Below, piece after piece: positions 53,129 through 61,644 of a stretch of DNA of 64,000 nt. The notes beneath the pieces are model-generated. The model searched no databases. It saw only the letters and a list, made by a program, of their open reading frames with translations, and was not told the origin of the DNA. The number at the start of each line of letters is the position of its first letter. Position 1 is the first letter of the stretch. The stretch is from Geomicrobium halophilum (lineage in GTDB: Bacteria > Bacillota > Bacilli > Bacillales > Marinococcaceae): contig NZ_JACHHJ010000004.1 of assembly GCF_014207655.1 (NCBI RefSeq), positions 62,001 through 126,000 of the forward strand, given 5' to 3'. The translations under genes and the position numbers were made by a program.

Positions 53129-54571
53129 TTAGCTGGAGCGGCGGCGCCGATTCCGCTGATTCGGGGAACCCTGTTTACGTCCCTGGTTTCGCCCACCGCC
53201 ACGGCCTCGGCGGTTGTTAGAATGTTTACTAGATGGCTTTCCTTTTTTGTTGCTTACAATCGGACGCTCACCAGTGAGTGTTTTCGTTGGTTCTTTTTTA
53301 TCCTTTTGCAGCAATGTTAGGGCTGCCGCGACAACGGTTGTGCTGTCATGTTCTTGCAGAAGCTTTTCCGCTGTCGACTCAAAACCTTCGTGACCACCTT
53401 TGGAAATAATATCCGTTAACTTGCCAGCAGAACGTTCCTGTTGAACCATTTCCGCTTGGTGACGGTTCGGAACGTCAAGAAAATTTATTTTTCCTTTTGT
53501 TGCTTTTTCGATCATATTCATATGATCCATTTCAGCCGGGGCTACAAAGGTGTAGGATTTTCCCGAATGACCAGCGCGCCCGGTACGGCCAATACGGTGA
53601 ACATAGCTGTCCGATTCTTGTGGAAGGTCAAAGTTAAAGACGTGGGTAACACCACTAACATCAATGCCTCTTGCCGCAACGTCTGTTGCTACAAGGTATT
53701 TGATCGCCCCTTGTTTAAATCGGCGCAGCACTTTTGTACGCTGAGCCTGTTTTAGATCTCCATGAATGCCGGCAGCTGCGTATCCTTGTTGTTCCAACGC
53801 TTCTGAAAGTTCATCGACACGCCGCTTCGTCCGGCCAAAAATTATCGCAAGTTCAGGATCCTCTAGATCAAGGAAGCGGCTTAACGCAGATAACTTTTGT
53901 TTCTCGGGAACTTTCACTGCGAATTGCTCAATATTAGCGACCGTCATTGCCTTTGCCTTCACGGAAACAGTCTCCGGTTCTGTCATGAAACGATCGGCTA
54001 CTTTTTTTAACCTTGACGGCATGGTCGCTGAGAAAAGAAGCGTCTGACGTTCATTCGGAACCTCTTCCAAAATGACTTCAATATCTTCAATAAAACCCAT
54101 ACTTAACATTTCATCGGCTTCGTCGAGCACAACTGTGCGAATGGACTGCGGCCGGATGGTCTTCCGCCGAGTATGATCCATATAACGACCAGGTGTGGCG
54201 ACGATGATTGGAGGCCGGCTTTTCAATTCGCGAATTTGCCGTCCCATATCTGCACCGCCGTAAACGGCAACGGCTCGGACGTTCTTCGTCCGTCCAATTT
54301 TGTTAATTTCCTCTGACACCTGTACTGCTAATTCCCGGGTCGGTGTCAAGATTAGCCCCTGCACATTCGGATCTTCCGGATCAACCTTTTCGATCATCGG
54401 CAGACCAAAGGCCGCCGTTTTTCCGGTTCCGGTTTGTGCCTGGCCAATCACGTCCCCTCCCTTACGAGCGACGGGCAGAACCTTTTCCTGAATCGATGTG
54501 GCCTCTGTGAATCCCATGTTTTCAACGCTTTTTAATAAATACGGTGGTAAATCTAATTCTTGAAACTTCAT
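53129..54571 (-). CDS. cshA: DEAD-box ATP-dependent RNA helicase (CshA-like)
   Basis: A 480-residue RNA helicase with all core motifs: Q motif (ATSIQEKVLPVA), AQTGTGKT, PTRELAVQ, VLDEADEMLSMGF, SATMP, and HRIGRTGRAGHSG. The C-terminal extension contains a helical part with EHDSTTVVAAALTLL and a basic Gly/Arg-rich tail (NNRRGRGGGRNQGRKQG) for RNA binding. This combination fits CshA, which acts in mRNA turnover and ribosome assembly, mostly in the cold. ATG follows AAGGAGC. A cold-shock gene lies 380 bp upstream. CshB-like assignment is less likely. Confidence 0.88.
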   Translation of the reverse strand: MKFQELDLPPYLLKSVENMGFTEATSIQEKVLPVARKGGDVIGQAQTGTGKTAAFGLPMIEKVDPEDPNVQGLILTPTRELAVQVSEEINKIGRTKNVRAVAVYGGADMGRQIRELKSRPPIIVATPGRYMDHTRRKTIRPQSIRTVVLDEADEMLSMGFIEDIEVILEEVPNERQTLLFSATMPSRLKKVADRFMTEPETVSVKAKAMTVANIEQFAVKVPEKQKLSALSRFLDLEDPELAIIFGRTKRRVDELSEALEQQGYAAAGIHGDLKQAQRTKVLRRFKQGAIKYLVATDVAARGIDVSGVTHVFNFDLPQESDSYVHRIGRTGRAGHSGKSYTFVAPAEMDHMNMIEKATKGKINFLDVPNRHQAEMVQQERSAGKLTDIISKGGHEGFESTAEKLLQEHDSTTVVAAALTLLQKDKKEPTKTLTGERPIVSNKKGKPSSKHSNNRRGRGGGRNQGRKQGSPNQRNRRRRSS

Positions 54572-54610
54572 GAATTACTTTGCTCCTTTACATCTCTTTT
54601 CCTTATATAT

Positions 54611-54749
54611 GCGTTCAAAAAGGGGGAACGAGCCGAAAGGGATGTTCGCTCTTTAGTCATTCCTCAAGCATTCTCCTATTATGAGGCCAGCCTTATTACT
54701 GATGACACCCATTGCTGACTCATTTTCCCTAACTTTTTTGAACAACCTC
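54611..54749. mobile_element. MITE-like repeat with GTTCAAAAAG ends (copy D, short)
   Basis: A 139-bp element from GCGTTCAAAAAGGGGG to CTTTTTTGAACAACCTC. The ends match the other copies but the interior differs strongly. It lies in the gap between the helicase and cold-shock genes. Confidence 0.6.
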
Positions 54750-54892
54750 AACCCAGGATCAAGGATGCAAAAGCGCTCAAAGCTCCTGCCCTAGCCGCTC
54801 TGACTAACGCAATGCCGTGCCAGACGAAACATTGATAAAAGAAAAACTTGGTTGAACTCCCAAGTCTTGATCGATCACTTTTGCATATGAAA

Positions 54893-54920
54893 GGGGTATA
54901 TTCCGATCGGAATATACCCC
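54893..54920. promoter_or_regulatory. Perfect 28-bp palindrome near the cold-shock gene
   Basis: The half-site GGGGTATATTCCGA (54893-54906) is followed at once by its exact complement, with no loop. It lies 31 bp beyond the stop of the downstream-reading cold-shock gene. Only three T follow on the minus strand, so it is a poor terminator; a protein-binding site is equally possible. Confidence 0.5.
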
Positions 54921-54951
54921 ACTCTATTCCTGAGTATCCAGCTTTTCTCGC

Positions 54952-55149
54952 TTACTGAGACACTACGTTAGCAGCTTGCGGTCCGCGGTCGCCTTCAACG
55001 ATTTCGAATTCTACTTCTTGACCGTCTTCGAGTGTTTTAAAGCCTTCCATTTGGATGGCAGAGAAGTGTACGAATACATCGTCTCCCTCTTCACGCTCGA
55101 TAAAACCGAATCCTTTTTCGGCATTAAACCATTTTACTGTACCAGTCAT
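54952..55149 (-). CDS. Cold-shock protein (CspA/CspB family), paralogue
   Basis: A 65-residue cold-shock domain, nearly identical to the protein at 2845-3042. KGFGFI and VFVHF nucleic-acid motifs are intact, and the differences are conservative ([17 protein letters not shown]). ATG follows AAAGGAGG. It probably works as RNA chaperone at low temperature together with the nearby helicase, a pairing known for cold-shock proteins and CshA/CshB. Transcribed alone. Confidence 0.95.
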   Translation of the reverse strand: MTGTVKWFNAEKGFGFIEREEGDDVFVHFSAIQMEGFKTLEDGQEVEFEIVEGDRGPQAANVVSQ

Positions 55150-55399
55150 GCTTGTGGCCTCCTTTGAATAGGCAGTCCAAAAAGGTCCGTCCCTTCTTGA
55201 ACATGATTATGCTAAAAATAATTGAAACTGGGTGAACCTTTTGCGCCCTAAACTTACTCAGTAGAGACCGAAAATAATACACCGTGCATTCAATCACTTT
55301 CGACAGATTAAGTGTATCACAGCTCTCATAAGAAAGCAAGGAACATAATCATATTTTTTGTTATGATTGGATTAAATGTTCATGTAAGGAGAGAAAAAT

Positions 55400-55723
55400 A
55401 TGACGCACGTCCATGGACCCATCATCGATCACCAAACCCGCTGTACCCATTATTCTTCCTTGAAAGACATCATCGCGATCAAGTTTCATTGCTGTCATAA
55501 ATATTATCCTTGTTACCAATGCCATCAGGAATGCGAGGAGCACTCGATCACCGTTTGGAAAAAGGAACAATTTGAAGAACGGGCCATTCTTTGCGGTGTT
55601 TGCGGTTACGTACATACGATCCAAGAATATATTGAAACCAGTCACTGCCTTCATTGTCAATCTGCTTTTAACGAAGGCTGCAAATATCATCATCATCTTT
55701 ATTTTGAAACTTTACCTCGATAA
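55400..55723 (+). CDS. CHY zinc finger protein
   Basis: A 107-residue Cys/His-rich protein. The CHY finger is laid out as CTHYSSLKDIIAIKFHCCHKYYPCYQCHQECEEH in part (residues ~15-47), then CGVCGY and HCLHCQSAFNEGCKYHH. At least eight Cys and several His provide two or three zinc sites. In bacteria CHY proteins are small and uncharacterised. ATG follows AAGGAGAG. Monocistronic. Confidence 0.88.
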   Translation: MTHVHGPIIDHQTRCTHYSSLKDIIAIKFHCCHKYYPCYQCHQECEEHSITVWKKEQFEERAILCGVCGYVHTIQEYIETSHCLHCQSAFNEGCKYHHHLYFETLPR

Positions 55724-55725
55724 AG

Positions 55726-55938
55726 CTATTCTTTACGCCTTTTTCGTAAAAAAGAAAGGACGGGAGTCACTAATAAGGAAAGAAGAAAAACCAAGGTTAC
55801 CATCAATTCAAACGTTTCCATCACATATATAGGACTAAACGATTCCAGTGCAACATCCACACCTATAATCAGATCGAAACCCAGCGTCATACTCATAATA
55901 GTCACAAACATGAATAGAGCAATACCCAGAACTTTCAC
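55726..55938 (-). CDS. Small two-helix membrane protein
   Basis: A 70-residue protein with hydrophobic segments ~3-22 (VLGIALFMFVTIMSMTLGF) and ~43-62 (FELMVTLVFLLSLLVTPVL), and a basic end (RKRRKE). GTG start with GGAG 11 nt upstream. It is convergent with the CHY gene, separated by 2 bp. Not recognised. Confidence 0.5.
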   Translation of the reverse strand: MKVLGIALFMFVTIMSMTLGFDLIIGVDVALESFSPIYVMETFELMVTLVFLLSLLVTPVLSFLRKRRKE

Positions 55939-56192
55939 ATCTCATCACACTCCACGAGGGTAGTGTTTCCATTTAACAGGAAGTCATACGTATCTAAAAA
56001 GGAGCGATAGTGAAACGAGCGACAGCAGAGAGTGCCGAATTTGCACGAATATAATAATCAAAAAACACACGGAAGAACCGCCGCAAGCGAGTAACCACGA
56101 TAAAACGCAGGGGTGACCAGAGGAGAAGAGCCTTTGTTTTTTGTATAAATGAACCTCCCTTGTAAAGACTATCCAAACGGGGGTGTTATAAA

Positions 56193-57289
56193 GTGGAGAA
56201 AGAAAGCAACCATCAATCCAAACCAATTATTTGTTATGATCTTTCTATTCATTCTTGGCAGTGCTCTATTGCTTTCGCTCGGCATTGAGGCACAAAAAGA
56301 AGCCTGGATCGCCGTTCTTCTTGGGATGATCGGTGGTTTTTTCCTGTTTCTTGTCTACTACAACCTTTATCGTTATAATCCTGATGTTCTGCCTACCACA
56401 TATATGCAGAAAATAATCGGAACGTTCTTCGGCAAAATTCTTGCTTTCCTTTATATCATCTATTTTTTGTATCTTTCCTCCAGAGTACTACGGGATTTTG
56501 GCGAAATGCTCATAATATCTGCTTATCCTGAGACCCCGCTATTCTTTATGAACACCTTATTAATCCTTGTCATCATATATGCCGTACATAAAGGAATCGA
56601 AGTGATCGCAAGAACAGGGGAAATAATCTTGGCTATTGCTGGATTTATATCGGTGCTTATTTCAGGCTTAATCGATATCAATCATTTGAGACCTCTGCTA
56701 GATAAAGGATTCGGTCAAGTGTTACAAACCGTCTTTACAGAAACCTGGTATGTTCCTTTCGGAGAAGTCATTGTCTTCACTATGATTATGCCGTATGTCA
56801 ACAAGTCGAAAAAGGTAAAAAATGCTGGATTATCTGCGATGGCGTTAAGTGGTGTTAACCTTGTTATTACTATGGTGGTCAACGTCTCCGTTCTGGGAAT
56901 TGATCTAGCCACACGTTCAATGTTCCCTCTCCTTACGATCGGTCCAGGTAGCAGAATTTCTTAAACGTTTAGATGTTTTCTTTATGATCTCGTTGACGAT
57001 TTGTGGTTTTTTTAAGGTGGGGATCTATTTATATGCAGGAGTCATTGGAGCATCAGACGTGTTTAACGTGCAGGAAATATCGAAGCTCGTCTATCCCCTG
57101 GGCATTGTTGTCCTATTTTTATCCATGATCATTGCCAACAATTTTGCAGCACATATCGAAGAAGGCTTACATATTGTCCCTATGGCTTTGCACTTGCCTC
57201 TACAAGTGATCATCCCTGTCTTGTTATTGCTGATTGCTGCGATTAATCACAGATCACGAAAGAACCTGGAGAATGACATTCCGAGCTGA
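56193..57289 (+). pseudogene. gerAB: Spore germination permease GerAB, two frameshifts
   Basis: Reads as a full GerAB-type germinant receptor permease (about 363 codons, 10 helices) once two lesions are repaired. (1) After GTG 56193, with GGGGGTG 7 nt upstream, a GAAA duplication (56198-56205) shifts frame; removing one unit gives M-E-K-A-T-I-N-P-N-Q-L-F, a normal GerAB start. (2) One extra base near 56938-56942 ends the main frame at 56964; the next frame continues V-Q-V-A-E-F-L-K-R-L to the stop at 57289. The main frame open from 56149 has no ribosome site. The usual partners gerAA and gerAC are absent here. Inactivation, sequencing error or slippage-based phase switching are the options. 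Confidence 0.8.
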
Positions 57290-57367
57290 CGAAGTTCCGG
57301 ACGCTAAGCGATCGGGCTCACGGGCCGAATTCGCCCGCCGCAAGCTTATACCGACGGGCGGCAATTA

Positions 57368-58387
57368 TTATTCTTCTCCTTTTTTTCTTGCTAATTTTTC
57401 ACGGTCCTTTGGGCCCGGGGGCTGCTCAAGCCAATTGTGCTTGATCATAATGTCGGCTCCGCTTTTTGCGTATTGACCAATCTCTAATGACAATCGTTCA
57501 TAATCGAGGACCAAATCACTGCGTTGGCTGGCAGCAGCTGCAGTTGCATAATTCCCGGTACCAGAAGCGCTAAGAAGCGATATATGAAACATCAATAATC
57601 GATCTGAAAATGTCTTTGTTGTTGAATCACTCACAAAAAGTTCTGGTATCCCTAGATTTGGGATATCATTGTCAAGCAAAGTCTCGAGAAAGACCTGAAC
57701 ATGTTTATTTGAAATATCTCTTCCTCGTAACATGTAATCTTGAATTTCTTTGGACGGAGATGTTTGCGCAAAAGCAAGACAAAGCTTCCCTCCTATTGTA
57801 TTGGTTAGTGTATTCATAAACAAATACGAAATTTCCACAGCGTTCAGTGGTCGTTTACTTTTAAGCGGATTTAACCCACTAAAATATGCTTTACTACTTA
57901 CGTAATCCGTATTTTTTGGAACCTCTATAAAAGGATCTTTAGCGAGAATTTCTTTCGAAGCGGCTATTTCAGTCGTTTGATTATATAGAGTAGAGGTATC
58001 TGCGAGCATTTGTGTGTACAAATTCCTTAAATCCTTCCTTTTGCTCATTCCTACATACCCACCGCATGTCAACATCCCAACTTTGGACATATGGTTCACA
58101 TACGTTAAGCAAAACGTATCTGAAAAAAGCCAGGGAGCCTCCATGTTGACATCTTCTTTCGAAAAACCTTGAGGGATGGCATAATCATCTTGCTCAAAAA
58201 TTCCGAGTAATTGATCCAAATGATGAGTAGCAATATCATAGGCATATTCAACCACAAGCTTGATATCCTTGTCTTCGATATGCTTGAGCATAAAATCCAG
58301 GATACATTTAGACATGCTATTATTTATATAGGAATTCCAAAGACATGCAATTTCAGCAGATGTTAAATGGGTATCATTTTTATTCAT
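57368..58387 (-). CDS. DUF3231 family protein (paralogue 2)
   Basis: A 339-residue helical protein, paralogous to 28877-29881. The duplicated motif is again visible: LTSAEIACLWNSYINNSMSKC near residue 8 and LNAVEISYLFMNTLTNTIGGK near residue 190; the end reads IMIKHNWLEQPPGPKDRE. ATG 58387 is 6 nt after AGGAGG; the upstream ATG would include that site. It follows by 42 bp a membrane protein related to the one at 31876-32661, so the same gene pairing occurs twice in this window. Activity unknown. Confidence 0.85.
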   Translation of the reverse strand: MNKNDTHLTSAEIACLWNSYINNSMSKCILDFMLKHIEDKDIKLVVEYAYDIATHHLDQLLGIFEQDDYAIPQGFSKEDVNMEAPWLFSDTFCLTYVNHMSKVGMLTCGGYVGMSKRKDLRNLYTQMLADTSTLYNQTTEIAASKEILAKDPFIEVPKNTDYVSSKAYFSGLNPLKSKRPLNAVEISYLFMNTLTNTIGGKLCLAFAQTSPSKEIQDYMLRGRDISNKHVQVFLETLLDNDIPNLGIPELFVSDSTTKTFSDRLLMFHISLLSASGTGNYATAAAASQRSDLVLDYERLSLEIGQYAKSGADIMIKHNWLEQPPGPKDREKLARKKGEE

Positions 58388-58429
58388 AACGGAACCTCCT
58401 GGAGATTTTTTCATACCTTTTGTCTTTTG

Positions 58430-58897
58430 TTAGTCTTTCTGTGCGCCTTTTAATATGATCCATCTGATCACCGCTCCGATACTCAACCCAACCGGCACAA
58501 AAATCATCGGGAGCCAGACTGGACCTATGAAATTACCTGAAATTGTAAACATCGGTGAAAAAATTAAGCCTATGGTCACAAAGTAAGCGGTAAAAGCAAG
58601 GGGCACGTATGAGAATGGCCGATCTTTTTCACTTACCTCTTTATACGCATCCCAAATTGAATAAAAATATAAACAAGGATAAAACATAAGCCATTGGTAA
58701 TCAGCTTGTTCAATGGCTTCTTGGGTTCTTCCATGGAAACTTAGTACAATCACATGATTAAATCTTCCCATTACATTTATGATAACTTCGCCTAGAATTA
58801 AAAATATTCCTTTAATATATTTCCCGTATAGCAAGTGCCCAAAGCCAGGTAAAGCGATGCTCCACAGCACCATCTCTAATTTTTTACTTTTTTCCAT
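58430..58897 (-). CDS. Polytopic PGFGHLL membrane protein (single unit)
   Basis: A 155-residue protein with about four helices. The first half, VLWSIALPGFGHLLYGKYIKG and IINVMGRFNHVIVLSFHGRTQ and FYSIWDAYKEV, corresponds closely to the N-terminal half of the protein at 31876-32661. The C-terminal half has two more helices (~100-118, ~125-145) and no counterpart there. It lies upstream of DUF3231 in the same direction. ATG at 58897; ribosome site is weak. Role unknown. Confidence 0.65.
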   Translation of the reverse strand: MEKSKKLEMVLWSIALPGFGHLLYGKYIKGIFLILGEVIINVMGRFNHVIVLSFHGRTQEAIEQADYQWLMFYPCLYFYSIWDAYKEVSEKDRPFSYVPLAFTAYFVTIGLIFSPMFTISGNFIGPVWLPMIFVPVGLSIGAVIRWIILKGAQKD

Positions 58898-58954
58898 TTC
58901 TAGCAGCTCATTTCGTCACGATATTCTGGTCCATTGTTTTCATAGCTGCATCCC

Positions 58955-59038
58955 TCACCCCTTCATTCGGTACGATTTCACATAGGAAGCTCCTTTTGCA
59001 TCATCAACTCGTTCTCCTTCACGTACGTTTTTAACCAT
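58955..59038 (-). CDS. Possible 27-residue peptide
   Basis: An ATG with AAGGGGGGACC 5 nt upstream opens MVKNVREGERVDDAKGASY and eight more residues. The start lies inside an inverted repeat. A second frame continues a plausible sequence after its stop, so it may be the remnant of a longer gene. Confidence 0.25.
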   Translation of the reverse strand: MVKNVREGERVDDAKGASYVKSYRMKG

Positions 59039-59089
59039 TAGAAGGTCCCCCCTTGGACATCTTTAAAATAGTGTGTGGTCTTCTAATGG
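59035..59089. repeat. 10-bp perfect inverted repeat, 35-nt loop
   Basis: CCATTAGAAG (59035-59044) and CTTCTAATGG (59080-59089) are exact complements, between the chimeric germination gene and a tiny reading frame. It could be a terminator without T-run or the ends of a small element. Confidence 0.4.
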
Positions 59090-59124
59090 CTTTATACATC
59101 AGGGATGCTATTTTTACCAAACCA

Positions 59125-60246
59125 TTATTGGTTGTTCTCTATCTCAAAAAGAATCGGATTGTTTCTCAAGCCTGTACGACGTATAAAGACATCAACGTTA
59201 ACTTCGACGTCCAATTCAGGTAAGTGGACATCCATCCATTCTTCTTCAAGGTCTTTCCAGTCTTCTGAATGGGATTGATGAACCGTTTCGCCAAAGCCGA
59301 TGACATCCGCTTTTTGCTGTTGTACATATTGAACCGTAGATTCAATCTCCTTTTCAATTTCTGTTTCCAGGGCCTCTTCGATATCAAAGAGGACATGGGG
59401 ATTCATCAGGTCGACAGGAACCTGTGCTTCTCGAATATCGCCTTCTGCGCGAACGTCGATCGAAATCTTTGGGAAGCCCTCCTGCATTTCTGATGATACA
59501 TCTGTATTTTCACGGAGCACTCGATAGGTAATGGCTTCTTCTTCATCCTCCCAATCCACGTTTACCATTGTTTCTTCAATTTCATCCAGAACCCACTGGA
59601 GCCCTCTAGCCATTTCTCCATCCAGCCAGTCAATTAATTTTCCTTCTTTAAAAACAGCAATACCACCGGCTATAGGTTTTGCATCGAAGTCACTCACTTG
59701 AATGTTATCAAATCTTCTTCCTTGTTCAGCATTTCCCTCTAACGTAAAACCGCCTATTAAGGGCTCTTGTTCTGTACTGATCAAGTGTTTAATAACTTCT
59801 TGAATGTCATTACGGACACTTGTTCCCTGTGTTTTTTCGATCGTTTCTAACGTATCCGCTACTTTTTCACCAGGGATTTGATCGATCCCTGTTAATACTT
59901 TTGCTAATTCGCTTGCACTCGTATCACGGGCAATCACAACAGTCGTTGTCGTTCGAAATTCAAGCCCCCGTTCAATGGCATCCATAACGAAGGTAATGCC
60001 CTCATCTCTGGCAACGTCTTCACTGATGATGAGGACCTTAATCGTGCGGTCATCAACGATTCCTTCTACATAGACGATCGCGGCTTTAATCTCAGGATCA
60101 CGGCCGAAAGTCAAAGTTCGGGTTACAATATCCTGACTGTTACCTGTTCTTTGTTTTATCCTATTAAGATTAGCGGCTAATGAGCTGCTAAGATCCTTAT
60201 TTTGTTGTTGATCCTGACTGAACTTTTTGCGAGTGAACATGGACAT
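59125..60246 (-). CDS. Chimeric germination protein: GerAA N-terminus joined to GerAC domain
   Basis: A 373-residue protein with no signal peptide, lipobox or membrane helix. Residues ~20-70 (LNRIKQRTGNSQDIVTRTLTFG, KAAIVYVEGIVDDRTI) match the cytoplasmic start of GerAA proteins. From ~75 on it is GerAC-like: EGITFVMDAIERGLEFRTTTTVVIA, GGIAVFKEGKLIDWLDGEMARGL, then the GerAC C-terminal domain ending DVFIRRTGLRNNP. The GerAA membrane part, all of GerAB and the GerAC lipid anchor are missing. The frame is clean over 1.1 kb. It may be a relic of a large in-frame deletion in a ger operon or a soluble decoy/regulator. The ribosome site is weak. Confidence 0.75.
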   Translation of the reverse strand: MSMFTRKKFSQDQQQNKDLSSSLAANLNRIKQRTGNSQDIVTRTLTFGRDPEIKAAIVYVEGIVDDRTIKVLIISEDVARDEGITFVMDAIERGLEFRTTTTVVIARDTSASELAKVLTGIDQIPGEKVADTLETIEKTQGTSVRNDIQEVIKHLISTEQEPLIGGFTLEGNAEQGRRFDNIQVSDFDAKPIAGGIAVFKEGKLIDWLDGEMARGLQWVLDEIEETMVNVDWEDEEEAITYRVLRENTDVSSEMQEGFPKISIDVRAEGDIREAQVPVDLMNPHVLFDIEEALETEIEKEIESTVQYVQQQKADVIGFGETVHQSHSEDWKDLEEEWMDVHLPELDVEVNVDVFIRRTGLRNNPILFEIENNQ

Positions 60247-60420
60247 AATAAGGACGGCCTTTCTTACATGTTTATCCTATGTTATCCAAAAAGTAGTATT
60301 CTAATCAGGAAATCGATCATTTAGAGAGAAGCGAAATGCACCTGGGTATGAGTGAGGGACAAGGGTAGCAGGTTGTAGACTGGCTACCCTGGCGGAGGTT
60401 TGAATATTCCTGCTCCTTGT

Positions 60421-60540
60421 TGGGAAGTTCTCTGCCTATATTAGGTAGTTCCCGCCTTATGTTGGGGAGTCCCCGCCCCATGTTGGGTGGTTCTCGCCCT
60501 ATGTTGGGAAGTTCTCGGCCTATGTTGGGTAGTTTTTCCT
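60421..60540. repeat. 21-bp tandem array of the AACTTCCC-family repeat (6 copies)
   Basis: Read on the plus strand, TTGGGNAGTTC cores have the same base at 60426, 60447, 60468, 60489, 60510 and 60531, exactly 21 bp apart. The unit between cores is also conserved (TCGCCCTATG). Read on the minus strand it encodes (PNIGREL)n by accident of the 21-bp length. A decayed relative lies at 12187-12280. The rest of the 60247-60609 gap shows no gene. Confidence 0.85.
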
Positions 60541-60609
60541 TCATGTTCTCGTATGTAATAGCACTCATACCAAAAAACACCTGCCAATTTCGACAGGTGC
60601 ATGTTCCCC

Positions 60610-61527
60610 TTAATTCTCACTCATCACTGTGATCGTCCCATCGTCTCCATTAAGCTGGGCGGTTGCTCCAATCGGTACGGCTGCTTTATAAGTTCCGTGC
60701 CCGCTTGCGAGTCCGGTAATCAATGGCTTTCCTAGCGGCACGAAAAACTCCTCGATCAAGTCTTCATAATCCTGTCCATACGCTTCCTGACAGTTACTGC
60801 ATTGCCCGAGGATAATCCCGAGGCAATCGTCAAATTTTCCCGCCATCTCTAACTGCTTGAGATAACGATATACTGTATTCATCGGTTCGTTCACTTCTTC
60901 TAAAAATAAAATACACCCTGTGGTATCAATTTCAAACTCAGTTCCTAACGTTCCTGTAAACGATACGATGTTGCCCCCGACAATCGGCCCCGTTACATGA
61001 CCAGGTACCTGACCGTTTAATGCAGGACCCTCCGGCGGATTAACGATTTCTCCCCCCATATCATCAGATGAAACCACCGAGAAAAACGCATCGAAATTGT
61101 AGTTGGGTGTTGTAGCCCGAAAATCAATCAACATTAAGCTATGCAGCGTAATGATATTCGCATATTGATAAAGCACATTTAACAGGATGGTGATATCACT
61201 ATACCCACTCACCCATTTCGGGTTATTGTTAATCACATTAAAATCAAGGTAAGGAAGAATACCTGCGACGCCTACCCCGCCACGTGTCGGTATAATCATA
61301 TCTACCTCATCATCAAGGAACATCTCCATTAAATCATTCGCCCGCTCCTCGTCACTGCCCGCTAAAAAGCCATTCCAATCGTAAACATGCGTACCAAGAA
61401 CGACATTCAGCCCCATGGATGCTAAATACTCCGCACGGTCATCAATAACTTCAGACTCCAGCGGGCTCCCTAAAGTTACAACTCCAACGGTATCTCCGGG
61501 TTGAACGATCGGTGGTTGAATGGCCAT
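60610..61527 (-). CDS. S66 family LD-carboxypeptidase / MccF-like peptidase
   Basis: A 305-residue serine peptidase. The S66 fold is evident from PGDTVGVVTLGSPL, IIPTRGGVGVAGILPYLDF, the nucleophile region WVSGYSDIT (Ser110), GGNIVSFTGTLGTEFE, LFLEEVNEP (catalytic Glu) and SGHGTYKAAVPIG (catalytic His). Members trim tetrapeptides in murein recycling or inactivate peptide-nucleotide antibiotics such as microcin C. No signal peptide, so cytoplasmic. ATG follows AAGGAGGG. Monocistronic. Confidence 0.9.
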   Translation of the reverse strand: MAIQPPIVQPGDTVGVVTLGSPLESEVIDDRAEYLASMGLNVVLGTHVYDWNGFLAGSDEERANDLMEMFLDDEVDMIIPTRGGVGVAGILPYLDFNVINNNPKWVSGYSDITILLNVLYQYANIITLHSLMLIDFRATTPNYNFDAFFSVVSSDDMGGEIVNPPEGPALNGQVPGHVTGPIVGGNIVSFTGTLGTEFEIDTTGCILFLEEVNEPMNTVYRYLKQLEMAGKFDDCLGIILGQCSNCQEAYGQDYEDLIEEFFVPLGKPLITGLASGHGTYKAAVPIGATAQLNGDDGTITVMSEN

Positions 61528-61644
61528 GCCTTGATCCCTCCTTCTCCTTCTGCTTTTCCCTGCAATATATGCCCTGGCGCCAACATTTAAAACAGCACGG
61601 AAAAAAGGTAGAATACAAATAGACTAAAAGGAAAGGATTTTTGG

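Noticed and set aside
55984-56226. Minus-strand frames upstream of gerAB
   Set aside because: No ribosome site and no family; antisense to the gerAB leader.
60317-60580. 87-codon frame with (PNIGREL) repeats
   Set aside because: Same artefact of a 21-bp DNA repeat; no start signal and a family relative at 12.2 kb is not coding.
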